The notes under the pieces are model-generated. The model had not been told where the DNA came from. It searched no databases and was given only the letters and a program-made list of their open reading frames with translations. From contig NZ_AFEJ02000006.1 of NCBI RefSeq assembly GCF_000238775.2, positions 248,001 through 312,000 of the forward strand: a stretch of DNA of 64,000 nucleotides, written 5' to 3'. Shown one piece after another: positions 42,981 through 52,327 of the stretch (the first letter of the stretch is position 1; the number at the start of each line of letters is the position of its first letter). The translations under genes and the position numbers were made by a program. The stretch is from Acaryochloris sp. CCMEE 5410 (GTDB lineage: Bacteria; Cyanobacteriota; Cyanobacteriia; Thermosynechococcales; Thermosynechococcaceae).

Positions 42981-43703
42981 TTATTTCGCCTCCACGAGTA
43001 CGATTTTCAGTCCTTCTTTTCGCCATCGGTGGATCAGAGCATTGAGGGATTCACTTCCCGTGCCCAATCCCAAGATGTCGTTCTCTTTCGCGTTGCTATG
43101 GGGGACGGCCTGGACCGTCAGGGTGACGCTCATCGCTTCCACCTGGGACGTGCCATCACTCTTGACATGCGCTCGGTCCGCAATCACCGTCACTCGCCAT
43201 AGCCCTGCCTCCACTTCCTGGACCGTGGGGTCTCGGGTCAGCTCAATCACGGCTTCTTGTTTACCCGTCAGATAGGCATCCAAGGGAAGCTGCTGGGCAT
43301 AGCGGGTCTTGACTTGCTGCAGCCATCCTTCGCGCATTCCCAAGTCCATTGCAAAGGATGCGGCCCAGAGCTTAGCGGGATAGGCGTCTACCCCCACCTT
43401 CTTCTCTGGGTCTTGACTGTTCCAGGTATAGGCCGTTTTGAACCACTGCCGCGCATAGGCTTTAAGCTGCCCTTCAGACCGATACAGCGGGTCTTTACGC
43501 TGGGCATGAATGGTCTCATTCGTAGTTTGCACGAATAGGTTGGAACGCTCCTCTCTGAGGGAGGCAAGGTTCGCACCAATGCCCAATACCGCGAGGAACA
43601 GAAACACATAGGAGGTGGCAAACCCGATAAACAGCCAGGGGATTCTTCGCTTTTTCTGCTGCTGGGCGCTTTCTAGGGCGGGGTGAACTTTAATCATGTC
43701 CAT
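42981..43703 (-). CDS. VirB8-like inner-membrane protein
   Basis: 240 residues. One membrane helix (I-P-W-L-F-I-G-F-A-T-S-Y-V-F-L-F-L) near residue 22-45 is followed by a periplasmic NTF2-like domain (Y-A-R-Q-W-F-K-T-A-Y, then W-R-V-T-V-I-A-D). Size and layout match VirB8, which helps assemble the channel. The next gene begins directly after its stop. Confidence 0.65.
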   Translation of the reverse strand: MDMIKVHPALESAQQQKKRRIPWLFIGFATSYVFLFLAVLGIGANLASLREERSNLFVQTTNETIHAQRKDPLYRSEGQLKAYARQWFKTAYTWNSQDPEKKVGVDAYPAKLWAASFAMDLGMREGWLQQVKTRYAQQLPLDAYLTGKQEAVIELTRDPTVQEVEAGLWRVTVIADRAHVKSDGTSQVEAMSVTLTVQAVPHSNAKENDILGLGTGSESLNALIHRWRKEGLKIVLVEAK

Positions 43704-43733
43704 GATGTCTTTCCTGTAGTGCTAAGTGAGGAT

Positions 43734-45164
43734 CTACCGATTTCGGTAGTCGCGCTGTTGGAAGGAGGAGACGGCACTCCCTAACCCCGCTGCGGCGAGG
43801 GAGGTGCCCACGGCGATGGTGGCAATAATCTGACCACTCCAGGCATGAACTGCGGCAATCACACCTCCCGTCACCGCTGCCGTTGAGACTGCCGGGGCAA
43901 AGTACCCCAAAAACTGTGCCCAGTATTCAGCCCCATCATTGGGAGGATTCGCAGAAAGGAAGGACGCTCCTAAGCCGACAATCAGGACATAAACAATGCG
44001 AACGAGGGCAATGATGATAAAGGAGCTGAAGTAAGTGACGGCGATGCCCACTCGACCCGGCAGGGGGAGGGAGCCATACAGGATCATGATCGGGGCCAGG
44101 TACGCTGCCAGGTACAGCATGAATTCTTGCCCTGACACAAACCAGTACTGCACCATCAGCGGGCCATCGACCTTAATCGCTTCATCAATCCGGTCGGCAA
44201 CTGCTTCAGGGGAAACGCCCACCGTCGCTTGAGTGGTGGACCCAATGATAAATAAGGTGCCTAGAGACAGTTGGCCTTGCGTCTTCCTCTCAGCGTTAGC
44301 CGCCACTTGTTCTGCGGTCTTACAGGTGGGACATTTTCGTTTAATCTCGGCTCTTCTGGCCTTGATATCGGCGAGCAGGTTCTGGAAACATCCCAACGAG
44401 TCATAGGCTCTGGCTTCTAATGCCGTCAGGCTACCACCGGGGGTGTTGAGGGCCAGCTCTTGGGTCGCGGGGTCTATCTTATTCTCGCCAGGGGCTTTGA
44501 GGGTGGGAGCGGGCAGGGACCGACAATACGTAGAGCTGTAACCAAAGTCGTTCCGCAGCTCTAGGCTAAACAGCTGGTCTTCAATCGCTTGCTCGAAATT
44601 CACCTCCGTGATTTGGGCTTCCAACAGCAGATCCGTACCTCGGGTCATCAACCCCCTAGTACCATGAGCAACCGCTTTTGCGGCTAAGCCATTACCCGCG
44701 AGAAACAGGGATAAGATGACGATGGGAACCACTGAGCGGTTAAACCCTTTGATAAAGTCCCCTTTAAAATAGTCATAGCCCGCTCGTGCGAGGAACAACA
44801 GCAGCAATATCAGGAGAAAGGGCAGCAGGAAGCTAAATAGGGCATCACTACTCAGGGAGTTATTCTCTCCCGTCAACATGGAGTTCCAGGTCTCATCCCA
44901 CCACTTGGAGGTATTCGCCATATTGGTTTGGGACTTGGACAGCAGTTTCAGCCCTTTTGAATCCACATCCCTGTAGTAAAAAACAGAGGCATTGGCATTC
45001 AACATACCCACGGCACAAAAGCAGGGGGTGAGCAGCAGGGTTAATGCTGTTATTAGCCTATTGACCTGTTTGCGGCTGAGGCGGGACCAGTCCTGGTATG
45101 AGGACGTTGTTGGTGGCATTGGCCTGTTTCTCAAGGTTGGCGAAAGCCTTAAATCGTCGTTCAT
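43734..45164 (-). CDS. VirB6/TrbL-like polytopic membrane protein
   Basis: 476 residues from the ATG at 45164; the ATG at 45119 is also plausible. Several long membrane segments (L-L-P-F-L-L-I-L-L-L-L-F-L-A, then a group of four to five helices after residue 330) surround a loop with cysteines (C-P-T-C-K). This is the VirB6 position and shape. It overlaps the end of the preceding gene by about 100 bases. Confidence 0.68.
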   Translation of the reverse strand: MNDDLRLSPTLRNRPMPPTTSSYQDWSRLSRKQVNRLITALTLLLTPCFCAVGMLNANASVFYYRDVDSKGLKLLSKSQTNMANTSKWWDETWNSMLTGENNSLSSDALFSFLLPFLLILLLLFLARAGYDYFKGDFIKGFNRSVVPIVILSLFLAGNGLAAKAVAHGTRGLMTRGTDLLLEAQITEVNFEQAIEDQLFSLELRNDFGYSSTYCRSLPAPTLKAPGENKIDPATQELALNTPGGSLTALEARAYDSLGCFQNLLADIKARRAEIKRKCPTCKTAEQVAANAERKTQGQLSLGTLFIIGSTTQATVGVSPEAVADRIDEAIKVDGPLMVQYWFVSGQEFMLYLAAYLAPIMILYGSLPLPGRVGIAVTYFSSFIIIALVRIVYVLIVGLGASFLSANPPNDGAEYWAQFLGYFAPAVSTAAVTGGVIAAVHAWSGQIIATIAVGTSLAAAGLGSAVSSFQQRDYRNR

Positions 45165-46191
45165 CTTCCTGCTGTCCAAAATCAGCTCGAATTTGCTCTA
45201 GAAATACACTCTGGGAGGCTAGCTGGTGATTCCCCACGTCCCGCTGCTGGTAGGCCAGGGCAGAGCTAACCACTAAGGCAGTTGTTGCCTTGTTCTGCTC
45301 CCCTTGGGATTGCTGAATATTCCCCAGAATGACGCCGTTCAAGGAGGTCTGCTGGGACTGGATGGCGTCTGAGCGGGCCAGGGACTTCAATACTGCTTGG
45401 GAGCTTTTCAGCTTTTGGGCATGGGTGGATTCTTCCCCTACGGCTTTAGCGAGGTCACCATTATGAGCAACGGCTTCAATCGTGCCCCCCGTGAGCTGGA
45501 CAAGGTTGGTCGAGGCTTCAATGGTGTTGGTCAATGACTCCTCTAGCTGGCCTGACTGCTGCTCTCGAAGCTTACGGGCATCCTCGCCAAAGACCAACTG
45601 CTGCATCAGGGACGGGACATACATCCTTCGGGCCACATCATTCTTGGCCTGGATATAGGATTCATCCGGGGTTTGAGGGTCATCAAATATCTTGCCTGCA
45701 GGACCATTCCCTCCAGCGTCAGCACTGGGAACTTCGTTACCGCCAATCTTGTTGTAGTTGTCTAGGAGAACGAGTAGGTCATGTTTGAGGACGCCATCCG
45801 GGTCTTTGATAACCTTGCGAACGGATTGATAGAGGTCTTTGCCCAAGCGGTAGGCTTTCAACGCCTTCTGGCCGTACTCAAAGACCTTGAGAAACTTTCG
45901 TTGGGTTTCATTGATCGTGTTCGGGTTATCATCCCCCAACACCCCGTAAATAATCCCTCCTAATCCCTTGGGAATCTGAGCCGTGGGCACTTCATTAGCA
46001 GTTGGAGCGGTATAGATGTCATCGACGCTGATAATGTCCGGGGTATAGCTCGGAGAGGGGGTATAGACATCATCCACACTGATAACGTCTGGGGTATAGC
46101 CAGGGGAGTCCTGGGCATAGGCGGGGCCAAGGGCTACCGTCGTTTGCATAGACAGTAGGGTGATAATGAGAAAGCGCTTTTTACGCAGCAT
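45058..46191 (-). CDS. VirB5/TrbJ-like exported protein
   Basis: 377 residues with a signal peptide ending near A-Y-A-Q. A direct repeat follows (Y-T-P-D-V-I-S-V-D-D-V-Y-T, then Y-T-P-D-I-I-S-V-D-D-I-Y-T). The rest is a long helical region rich in Gln and Ala with little hydrophobicity, as in VirB5. It sits between VirB4- and VirB6-like genes, as expected. Confidence 0.62.
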   Translation of the reverse strand: MLRKKRFLIITLLSMQTTVALGPAYAQDSPGYTPDVISVDDVYTPSPSYTPDIISVDDIYTAPTANEVPTAQIPKGLGGIIYGVLGDDNPNTINETQRKFLKVFEYGQKALKAYRLGKDLYQSVRKVIKDPDGVLKHDLLVLLDNYNKIGGNEVPSADAGGNGPAGKIFDDPQTPDESYIQAKNDVARRMYVPSLMQQLVFGEDARKLREQQSGQLEESLTNTIEASTNLVQLTGGTIEAVAHNGDLAKAVGEESTHAQKLKSSQAVLKSLARSDAIQSQQTSLNGVILGNIQQSQGEQNKATTALVVSSALAYQQRDVGNHQLASQSVFLEQIRADFGQQEDERRFKAFANLEKQANATNNVLIPGLVPPQPQTGQ

Positions 46192-49100
46192 GGGGATTTA
46201 CTCCTATATGAGTGGGTTCAAGTCCTTTAGCATTGGCTTCTGAGAGCTGATTACCGAAGGCGACCAGGCCCGCTACGGGGTCGGTATGTTGGGCCATGAC
46301 TCGGTTCCTCGCCTCTGTCTCCAGCTTGGAATTTGCGCCCACGGCTAAGGTCACGTTATCCGGGGCATATTTGACGAGCAGCTCTCGGTCATCTCGCTTC
46401 CAGATAAAGTAGGACTCCTGTAATTGCTTGTTGGAGTTGTAGGCACTCTTCTTAAAGCACTTCAGGTTCTCAGGCCGGAAGTCAAAGTGATCAACGAGAA
46501 TTTTGTAGCTGTTCTTGTTAATCTTGGAGACAAATCTGTTCTGGAGGTTGGCGATAACGTTGGAGGCGGCAGGGGAAGCCACTAGGGACTCTAAGCCCGT
46601 AAACCCCAAAACGACATTGCAACCCCATTTACGACCTGCGGCACAGATGGAGCCAAACATATTAGCAAAGACGGAATGGACGAATAATTCACTCCCTTCA
46701 TCCATCATCAACAAGGTCTTTTTCTGGGACATGGCCTTGCGAAGTAGCAGGTCAAATCCAGATAGACCATAGATCAGGGAGTCTTGACTCGTATCCACAT
46801 TCGTCAAGCCTAATACCAGGATATCCACGTTGGTATCAAAGGCTGAAATGCCATTGATAGCTCGACCCAAAGAAGTAGACATCACCCCTTTTAGCAGTAG
46901 ATACAACGCATCAAACTGCTCTCGGATATGGGTCTGAACATCATTATCAATGGCATACCGAATCAGCCACCCATAGGCATAAGAGACGAACTCTGAATAA
47001 ATCGGCATCTGGGCAGCATCCTCAGAACCAAAAGGGGCTTTGGCCGCAACCTCATAGCGGTCTTTGTTCTCCTGGTAAAACTCAGCAAAACACAGACTCA
47101 ATGCCCTTGACATCAATTCAACCTCTAGGCCCGTTTGCTTGTTCAGGCCCGCGATGGCTTGCAAAATCCTCAGTTTGTTCTCGGCAATATAGCTGATGGT
47201 GGATTCTCGAGTCGGCTGCTCAGGGTAATAACCCGGTTCACCAGGGGCGGGAAGTTCATCAACCCAGGAGATATCGGGAATCCCCATGATATTGATGGTC
47301 TTCTTATCTACGCTTTGATAAGTGGCAGAGACACCAAGGCGATTCAAGGTAGCGACCAAGGGTTCATAAGTACTCTGACCATTGGGTGGAGGGAAATCAA
47401 AAATTACCCCTGCCTGCTGAGCCACGATATAAGCTTGAATCGCCCGAATCATAAACATGGACTTCCCACATCCCGTTTGACCCGTCACTAACGTGTGGTT
47501 GGGGTTCGTCCAGACGATATCCCAAAAGTAGGAGATGGGTAGCTCCTGACCGATGAGCATCACCCCCAGATCATCCATTTTGGGGGGCTGAATCTGAGGG
47601 ATGGTGGTGGTAGCTTTCAAGGATGAGGTCCGATACAGGTAATGCCTAGGGCCAGAATAGGCACTCGTGGGAAAGGTCAGCAGGGGGGCTGAGGAGAGGG
47701 CCATTTGGGCGAAATAGACATAGTTGAATCGGTGCTGGATAATCTCGCAGGAGGTGGAAGAGAATCGTCGAGAGACGGTTCTGAGGTCTTTCTTCAGTTC
47801 CTCTTCACTACTGCGGTAGAGGAATAGGCATAGGGCCACGTTCATGATCTGGTTGCCCTGGTTGAGCCATTCCAGGTTCTGGTCTGCGGCCCGCTTCCGC
47901 TCTCGGGCAACGACATCCACGTCTTTCTTCATTGCCGCACGGTCTTCCCGCCTCACGGAGTTGCGATAGGTCTGCTCTAGCAGGTATCGACTCCAGTAGG
48001 GAGTGTCAGGCAACAGTTCCGTGACTAAGCGAAAATCCGTGATGGGGGAGTTCCCCGTACACAGCTTGCGGTAGAAGAATTCTAGGAATCCTTTCTCCAC
48101 GGAACCGTCAACCTTGGGCATCATCCGTAGATCCGCAAATCGAATTGCGCCTACCCACTGATTCTTAATCGGTAGATAGGCGCAGTCATCTTTGAACAGG
48201 GGAACGGCGGGCAGTCCTTCCCTTGGCTCAAACAAGGCATAGAGGGCATGGTTAGCCGGGTCATTGACGATAAGTTCACCCAGGCCGTAATGATCCAGGA
48301 TCTGGCATTGGGGCACTTCTAGGCCATCATTATGGGTTTCCCCATAGTCCCAGTCACACATCTCTTGAGCGGTTAAGGGTCTGGCGGTAAGGCCAAACCC
48401 ATTCGGTGAGGTGATGGTTTCAAAGGTCTCTTTGTACATACGACCATAGGCATATTTGATGGCCCGCTCCCAGGTCGCTTTACTGTTGCGCTTCTCCTCC
48501 TTGAGAAACTGAGGGACAAATTTATCTAAATAGTCCAGCAAGACATCGGCGGGAGATTCGGGGGGTGATTCAGTCTCATGCAGCTCTAGGCGGCATTTGA
48601 TTTGATAGATGATCCGAGACTTTGCCAATTTTCCAGATGCTTTGAGGGCCACGAGCCGTTCTGCTTCAGCGGAGAGCTGAGCGATGGTCAGCGGATCTTT
48701 GGCCTGCTGGATTTGCTGGGCTATCTGGGCTAGGGGTTCTTCACAGCTCGAACGCACATCCCAGATGGACTTTAATTCCGCTCCCAGGCTGCATAAACCC
48801 GTATTAGTCCCCTCTAAGTGGCCTTGGGCCTCATCCCCTGGCAAAGTAGAGTCATTGCCCTCTACCTCGACATCAAACTCCGCTTTGACGTTATTCTCCC
48901 CCCACTGAAACAGTCGATAGCCGATTTCTTGACCCGCAATATTGACTTGACCATAGGTTTTTAAGGGGAAGTTCTCTTGAATAGAGGCCAGTTGCCCCAT
49001 GCGCTCAGGGGTCGGGGTTTGCGGCATCCCTACATTGTCGTAGAACAGACTACAGTCTTGGTTGGCATACCGCTTGGGCTGGGTCATCCGCTCCAGTTGC

Positions 49101-49315
49101 TTGGCAGGGTTGCGGCCAAAGATCAGCACCAGGGCAGAAGGAACGGCGACCATATACATAAAGCCGAACATCAAGCTAATCGTGAAGATGAAGATGATGC
49201 CGCTGATGAGGACGAAGACGAAGGCGATTAAATAGGGAATGGGGGCACCATCCGCAACGGTATTGACCCCCAAGATTTCTTTGTTTGACTCTCGATTGAC
49301 TTGTGCAAAATCCAT
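46181..49315 (-). CDS. VirB4/TraC-type secretion ATPase
   Basis: 1044 residues from the ATG at 49315, preceded by AGGAGG; the longer frame has no such site. Two N-terminal membrane segments, a large central region, then Walker A T-G-Q-T-G-C-G-K-S-M-F (about 611-621) and Walker B L-L-M-M-D-E-G-S-E (about 868). This is the energising ATPase of a type IV secretion system. The N-terminal helices suggest fusion with a VirB3-like part. Confidence 0.88.
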   Translation of the reverse strand: MDFAQVNRESNKEILGVNTVADGAPIPYLIAFVFVLISGIIFIFTISLMFGFMYMVAVPSALVLIFGRNPAKQLERMTQPKRYANQDCSLFYDNVGMPQTPTPERMGQLASIQENFPLKTYGQVNIAGQEIGYRLFQWGENNVKAEFDVEVEGNDSTLPGDEAQGHLEGTNTGLCSLGAELKSIWDVRSSCEEPLAQIAQQIQQAKDPLTIAQLSAEAERLVALKASGKLAKSRIIYQIKCRLELHETESPPESPADVLLDYLDKFVPQFLKEEKRNSKATWERAIKYAYGRMYKETFETITSPNGFGLTARPLTAQEMCDWDYGETHNDGLEVPQCQILDHYGLGELIVNDPANHALYALFEPREGLPAVPLFKDDCAYLPIKNQWVGAIRFADLRMMPKVDGSVEKGFLEFFYRKLCTGNSPITDFRLVTELLPDTPYWSRYLLEQTYRNSVRREDRAAMKKDVDVVARERKRAADQNLEWLNQGNQIMNVALCLFLYRSSEEELKKDLRTVSRRFSSTSCEIIQHRFNYVYFAQMALSSAPLLTFPTSAYSGPRHYLYRTSSLKATTTIPQIQPPKMDDLGVMLIGQELPISYFWDIVWTNPNHTLVTGQTGCGKSMFMIRAIQAYIVAQQAGVIFDFPPPNGQSTYEPLVATLNRLGVSATYQSVDKKTINIMGIPDISWVDELPAPGEPGYYPEQPTRESTISYIAENKLRILQAIAGLNKQTGLEVELMSRALSLCFAEFYQENKDRYEVAAKAPFGSEDAAQMPIYSEFVSYAYGWLIRYAIDNDVQTHIREQFDALYLLLKGVMSTSLGRAINGISAFDTNVDILVLGLTNVDTSQDSLIYGLSGFDLLLRKAMSQKKTLLMMDEGSELFVHSVFANMFGSICAAGRKWGCNVVLGFTGLESLVASPAASNVIANLQNRFVSKINKNSYKILVDHFDFRPENLKCFKKSAYNSNKQLQESYFIWKRDDRELLVKYAPDNVTLAVGANSKLETEARNRVMAQHTDPVAGLVAFGNQLSEANAKGLEPTHIGVNPHAA

Positions 49316-49325
49316 GAATTGCCTC

Positions 49326-49817
49326 CTATGCCAACTTGGACACGCCAAAGATCAAGGTGCCGAAGATGGCGAGGGTGGCGACGAAGTAGACAATGGCAAT
49401 AATCGGCTGAGACATCTCCGACATGTTGAAGCCATGATTAGAGGAGGCGAGGGTGGCTTTTCCCGTCATAAACAGTCCCCCGATCAAAGCAGATGCGACG
49501 ATTAGACCGCCCACACCACACATCAGACCCGCAACGGAAAAGCCCTGGAAATCTAACCACCCCAGTAGCTTAATCGCCGCATCCCCAAAGCCAGGAATGA
49601 AGTTAAAGGCAGTGCAGATATCTTGGGTGGGTCGGAGCTGGGCATGGGCATATTGCTGATACCCCAAGGCCAGACAAAACACATGGATGGCAAGGAGTTG
49701 ATAGCCTTTACCCAGACCCCGGAATTTGACCCAAGGGAAGACGGAGGCCATCATCAAGAGCATGGCGAATCCTGTTGCTAGAAAGCCGGGATGATTGAAG
49801 TACAGGCCAACCCCCAT
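49326..49817 (-). CDS. Small polytopic membrane protein, VirB2/VirB3-like position
   Basis: 163 residues. Four membrane segments (G-F-A-M-L-L-M-M-A, L-L-A-I-H-V-F-C-L-A-L, L-I-V-A-S-A-L-I-G-G-L-F, I-V-Y-F-V-A-T-L-A-I-F). It could be the pilin-like subunit. The open frame continues upstream (about 24 codons) without a normal start, while an ATG with AGGAG upstream (near 49886) is in another frame. A small indel may have cut the N-terminus. Confidence 0.5.
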   Translation of the reverse strand: MGVGLYFNHPGFLATGFAMLLMMASVFPWVKFRGLGKGYQLLAIHVFCLALGYQQYAHAQLRPTQDICTAFNFIPGFGDAAIKLLGWLDFQGFSVAGLMCGVGGLIVASALIGGLFMTGKATLASSNHGFNMSEMSQPIIAIVYFVATLAIFGTLIFGVSKLA

Positions 49818-49927
49818 AAAGGCTAGGGGAGAGAACCACCAGGGATGGAGGGGATTTTCTTGTATAGATTGATGATTGCTGACATGACTTTAGACTCCTA
49901 AGTAGGGAACGATAGGTTGGGAAAAAC

Positions 49928-50743
49928 TTACAGTTGGCTGTAGCGGATCAGGGCCGTCACTACGCTGGCTGGAACACCCGCTTTTTGACTGGCAGCTTCA
50001 GGCCCTGACCCTCGACGCATCGCCCGAATCATGCCGTTGACGCGATAGTGCATGTCTGAGCGATAGCCAATCTCGCCCTTGCTGCGGGCAATGTTCAAAC
50101 CTCTCAAGATGGTTGAGGGAGTGATACGAGGGACAGGTTGAATACGACTAGCAGCAAGGACAGGTTTAGGCCGATTAGGAAAAGAAGACCGTCTCACAAG
50201 GGGACGCTGGACGGTCTTCGGTGCTGGGGAAGGAATACCTCGTGGGTGGGGTGGGGTGCCCGTCAGGTTTAGGGTCAAGGGTTTTCCAGTTGCAACCTTC
50301 TGACCCGTTGGGAAACTCACCGTGGAGGTGAGGGCAGGACGAGGGGCCGTGGATACAGATGGCTCCACTGATGACTGGACAATAGGTGAACTTATGTAGG
50401 TCACGGGCGACGGTGGAGGGTTGTCAACGCGCTGTATGGAGATTTGGGCATAGTCTTGGGAGCAGCCTTGGAGGTGCAACTGCAAATAAACCCCATCCGT
50501 GTCAGGCTTGGCTTTCCAGCGCAGGGTGATTTTTTGGGTTCTGGGCTGGGGCTGGTCTAGGTTGACCTCTAGGTACTGCGCGGCACTCGGATCTCCGAAA
50601 AATGCCTTTTCCACGGTGCAGCCTTGACCCTTTAAGTCCAGGGTATGGGCAGCTTTGGGCGATAGGTTAACGGTTTGGGTGGAGGCAATGGCCGACGATG
50701 CGATTGAGAGCAAGGCCATTGTCAGTAGGGAAGATTTATACAT
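49928..50743 (-). CDS. Exported protein of the transfer operon, possible VirB9/TraK-like
   Basis: 271 residues with a signal peptide (L-L-T-M-A-L-L-S-I-A-S-S-A-I-A). The first 100 residues are beta-rich, then a Pro/Ser/Thr-rich linker and a helical end (A-S-Q-K-A-G-V-P-A-S-V-V-T-A-L-I-R). The beta part is the type expected of VirB9 or TraK, but I see no decisive motif. Confidence 0.5.
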   Translation of the reverse strand: MYKSSLLTMALLSIASSAIASTQTVNLSPKAAHTLDLKGQGCTVEKAFFGDPSAAQYLEVNLDQPQPRTQKITLRWKAKPDTDGVYLQLHLQGCSQDYAQISIQRVDNPPPSPVTYISSPIVQSSVEPSVSTAPRPALTSTVSFPTGQKVATGKPLTLNLTGTPPHPRGIPSPAPKTVQRPLVRRSSFPNRPKPVLAASRIQPVPRITPSTILRGLNIARSKGEIGYRSDMHYRVNGMIRAMRRGSGPEAASQKAGVPASVVTALIRYSQL

Positions 50744-50754
50744 GGGTTTGGGTG

Positions 50755-50964
50755 TTACATAGGATGAGTTGGATACAAGAACAGGGATGAGGGACAGCTA
50801 TTTCTCAGCTTCTCCTTGACGACATCGCCTACGTCATCAGCAATGTCACTCACTTCACCGCCATTGATGATGCGGCCCCAACGAGCAGCATCCACGACAC
50901 CTGATACATGCAGCGCCGATGAGGTGAGCAGTCCTAGAAAAAAGATCAGCAAATCCCTAAACAT
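50755..50964 (-). CDS. Small membrane or exported protein
   Basis: 69 residues from the ATG at 50964 (GGAGG ahead). It starts with a hydrophobic helix (L-L-I-F-F-L-G-L-L-T-S-S-A-L-H), then a charged part. It overlaps the end of the sigma-like gene by 8 bases. A possible lipoprotein-like or signal-carrying subunit. Confidence 0.55.
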   Translation of the reverse strand: MFRDLLIFFLGLLTSSALHVSGVVDAARWGRIINGGEVSDIADDVGDVVKEKLRNSCPSSLFLYPTHPM

Positions 50965-52179
50965 GGACACCTCCACTGTCAAATACTTTCTGGGTATAGA
51001 AATTTAGAGACACGACTCCCCTAAAGGAACTGCGCTCAAAATCAACGATGTTGTTGTGGGCAGCTCCAAAGGAGGTAACGGAAGGCGATGTGCTGGTTGA
51101 GTCCGCTGAGCGAGTGGGTGGTGTGGCGTTATCGGTGGTTGGCTCAGTGATAGTTGACCGAGTGAAGACTTTGAGAGGGCTAGTCAGAACTTCAGCGACC
51201 TTCTTCACAGCCCGTTTCGCTTGTCGGGCGACCTGGACACTAAACCCTAAGCCTCTGGTGATGATGGGTGCAAGAGGCTTGCTGTCTTCTATCGGTTCAC
51301 TCTCTGGTTCTGTTGAAGTGGAGTTAGCTCCATAATTTAAAAACTGGATTCGTAATGCCTCAATTCCTTCCCTGACCACTGCCCCTACTTTATGGATGGG
51401 AATGGCGAGTTGCTTGGAAATCGCTTTGAAGGTTTCTCCCTCTAAAAAGTGGAGACGGATGACTTCGGCCAGAGTGGAAGGAATTAGTGTGAGCAAATCA
51501 CCCCAGCGCTGCTCCTGAATAGCAGTGGCAATCTCTAAGGGAATGGCCGACAGCATCTCTTGCATGTCGCTGACCACTTCTGTATCGGGGTCAGCAATCC
51601 GATCCACCAGTTCAGTCTGGTAACCCTGCTCAATAATATTCAGGGAGGAGGGTTGGTGAATTTGCAGCAGCGTCTCCACTCGTTTGACCTTGAGCTGGGT
51701 CCGTTCTGCAATCTCCTCTGTAGTGAGTGGCCCTCGTGTTGCTGGATAACTTGATTGATCTGCTTGAGTTGGTCTCGCGCACTTTGAGGGACACGGATGA
51801 TGTTGTCCGCATACAAAGATTCATCCGACTGCATGGCCTTACGAACATGCCAATAGGCGAAGGTTTGCAGTCTGGCTCCTCCATCAATCGACCATCCCTC
51901 TATCGCGTCGGTCAAGCCAAGGACGCCTTGATTGAAAAGTACTTCATCATCGAGGAGCAGACGATGAGATTGCCCTTGGCGATAGACACCACCCACCTTG
52001 CAGATAAAAGCAAGGTTATGATTAATAAGCGTTTGGCGGGCTTTGATATCCCCAGACTGTGCGGCCAACAGTAGCCTTCGCTCTGTCACTTCGTCCAGTT
52101 CTGGATGCCTTACGATGGTCCGACGAATAGACGATGATATCCGCAACCCTTTATAGGAAAACAGTCGTGAATCTGCCAT
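50957..52179 (-). pseudogene. Plasmid sigma-70-like factor, split by one frameshift
   Basis: 51640-52179 encodes regions 1.2-3: L-I-N-H-N-L-A-F-I-C-K, N-Q-G-V-L-G-L-T-D-A-I, F-A-Y-W-H-V-R-K-A-M. Near 51731 the frame turns into noise, but the neighbouring frame continues with L-T-T-E-E-I-A-E-R-T-Q-L-K-V-K-R-V-E and region 4 (I-R-L-H-F-L-E-G-E-T-F-K-A-I-S-K-Q-L), then a C-terminal extension. One missing G in GAGGG(G)CC restores one gene of about 408 codons. It may be inactive, a sequence error, or two interacting parts. It lies at the head of the transfer operon. Confidence 0.75.
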
Positions 52180-52327
52180 CGCTACGGATTCCCCCTAGCA
52201 AAACGAAGGGACAATTGGGGGTGACAAACATTGAGATAAGTGGATAGTGCTGGCAGACTTGAAGTCATCGGTCAGACCTCCTACAAGAGGGCGACTTGCA
52301 AATGGGAGAGGTGAAATAATTGGAACG

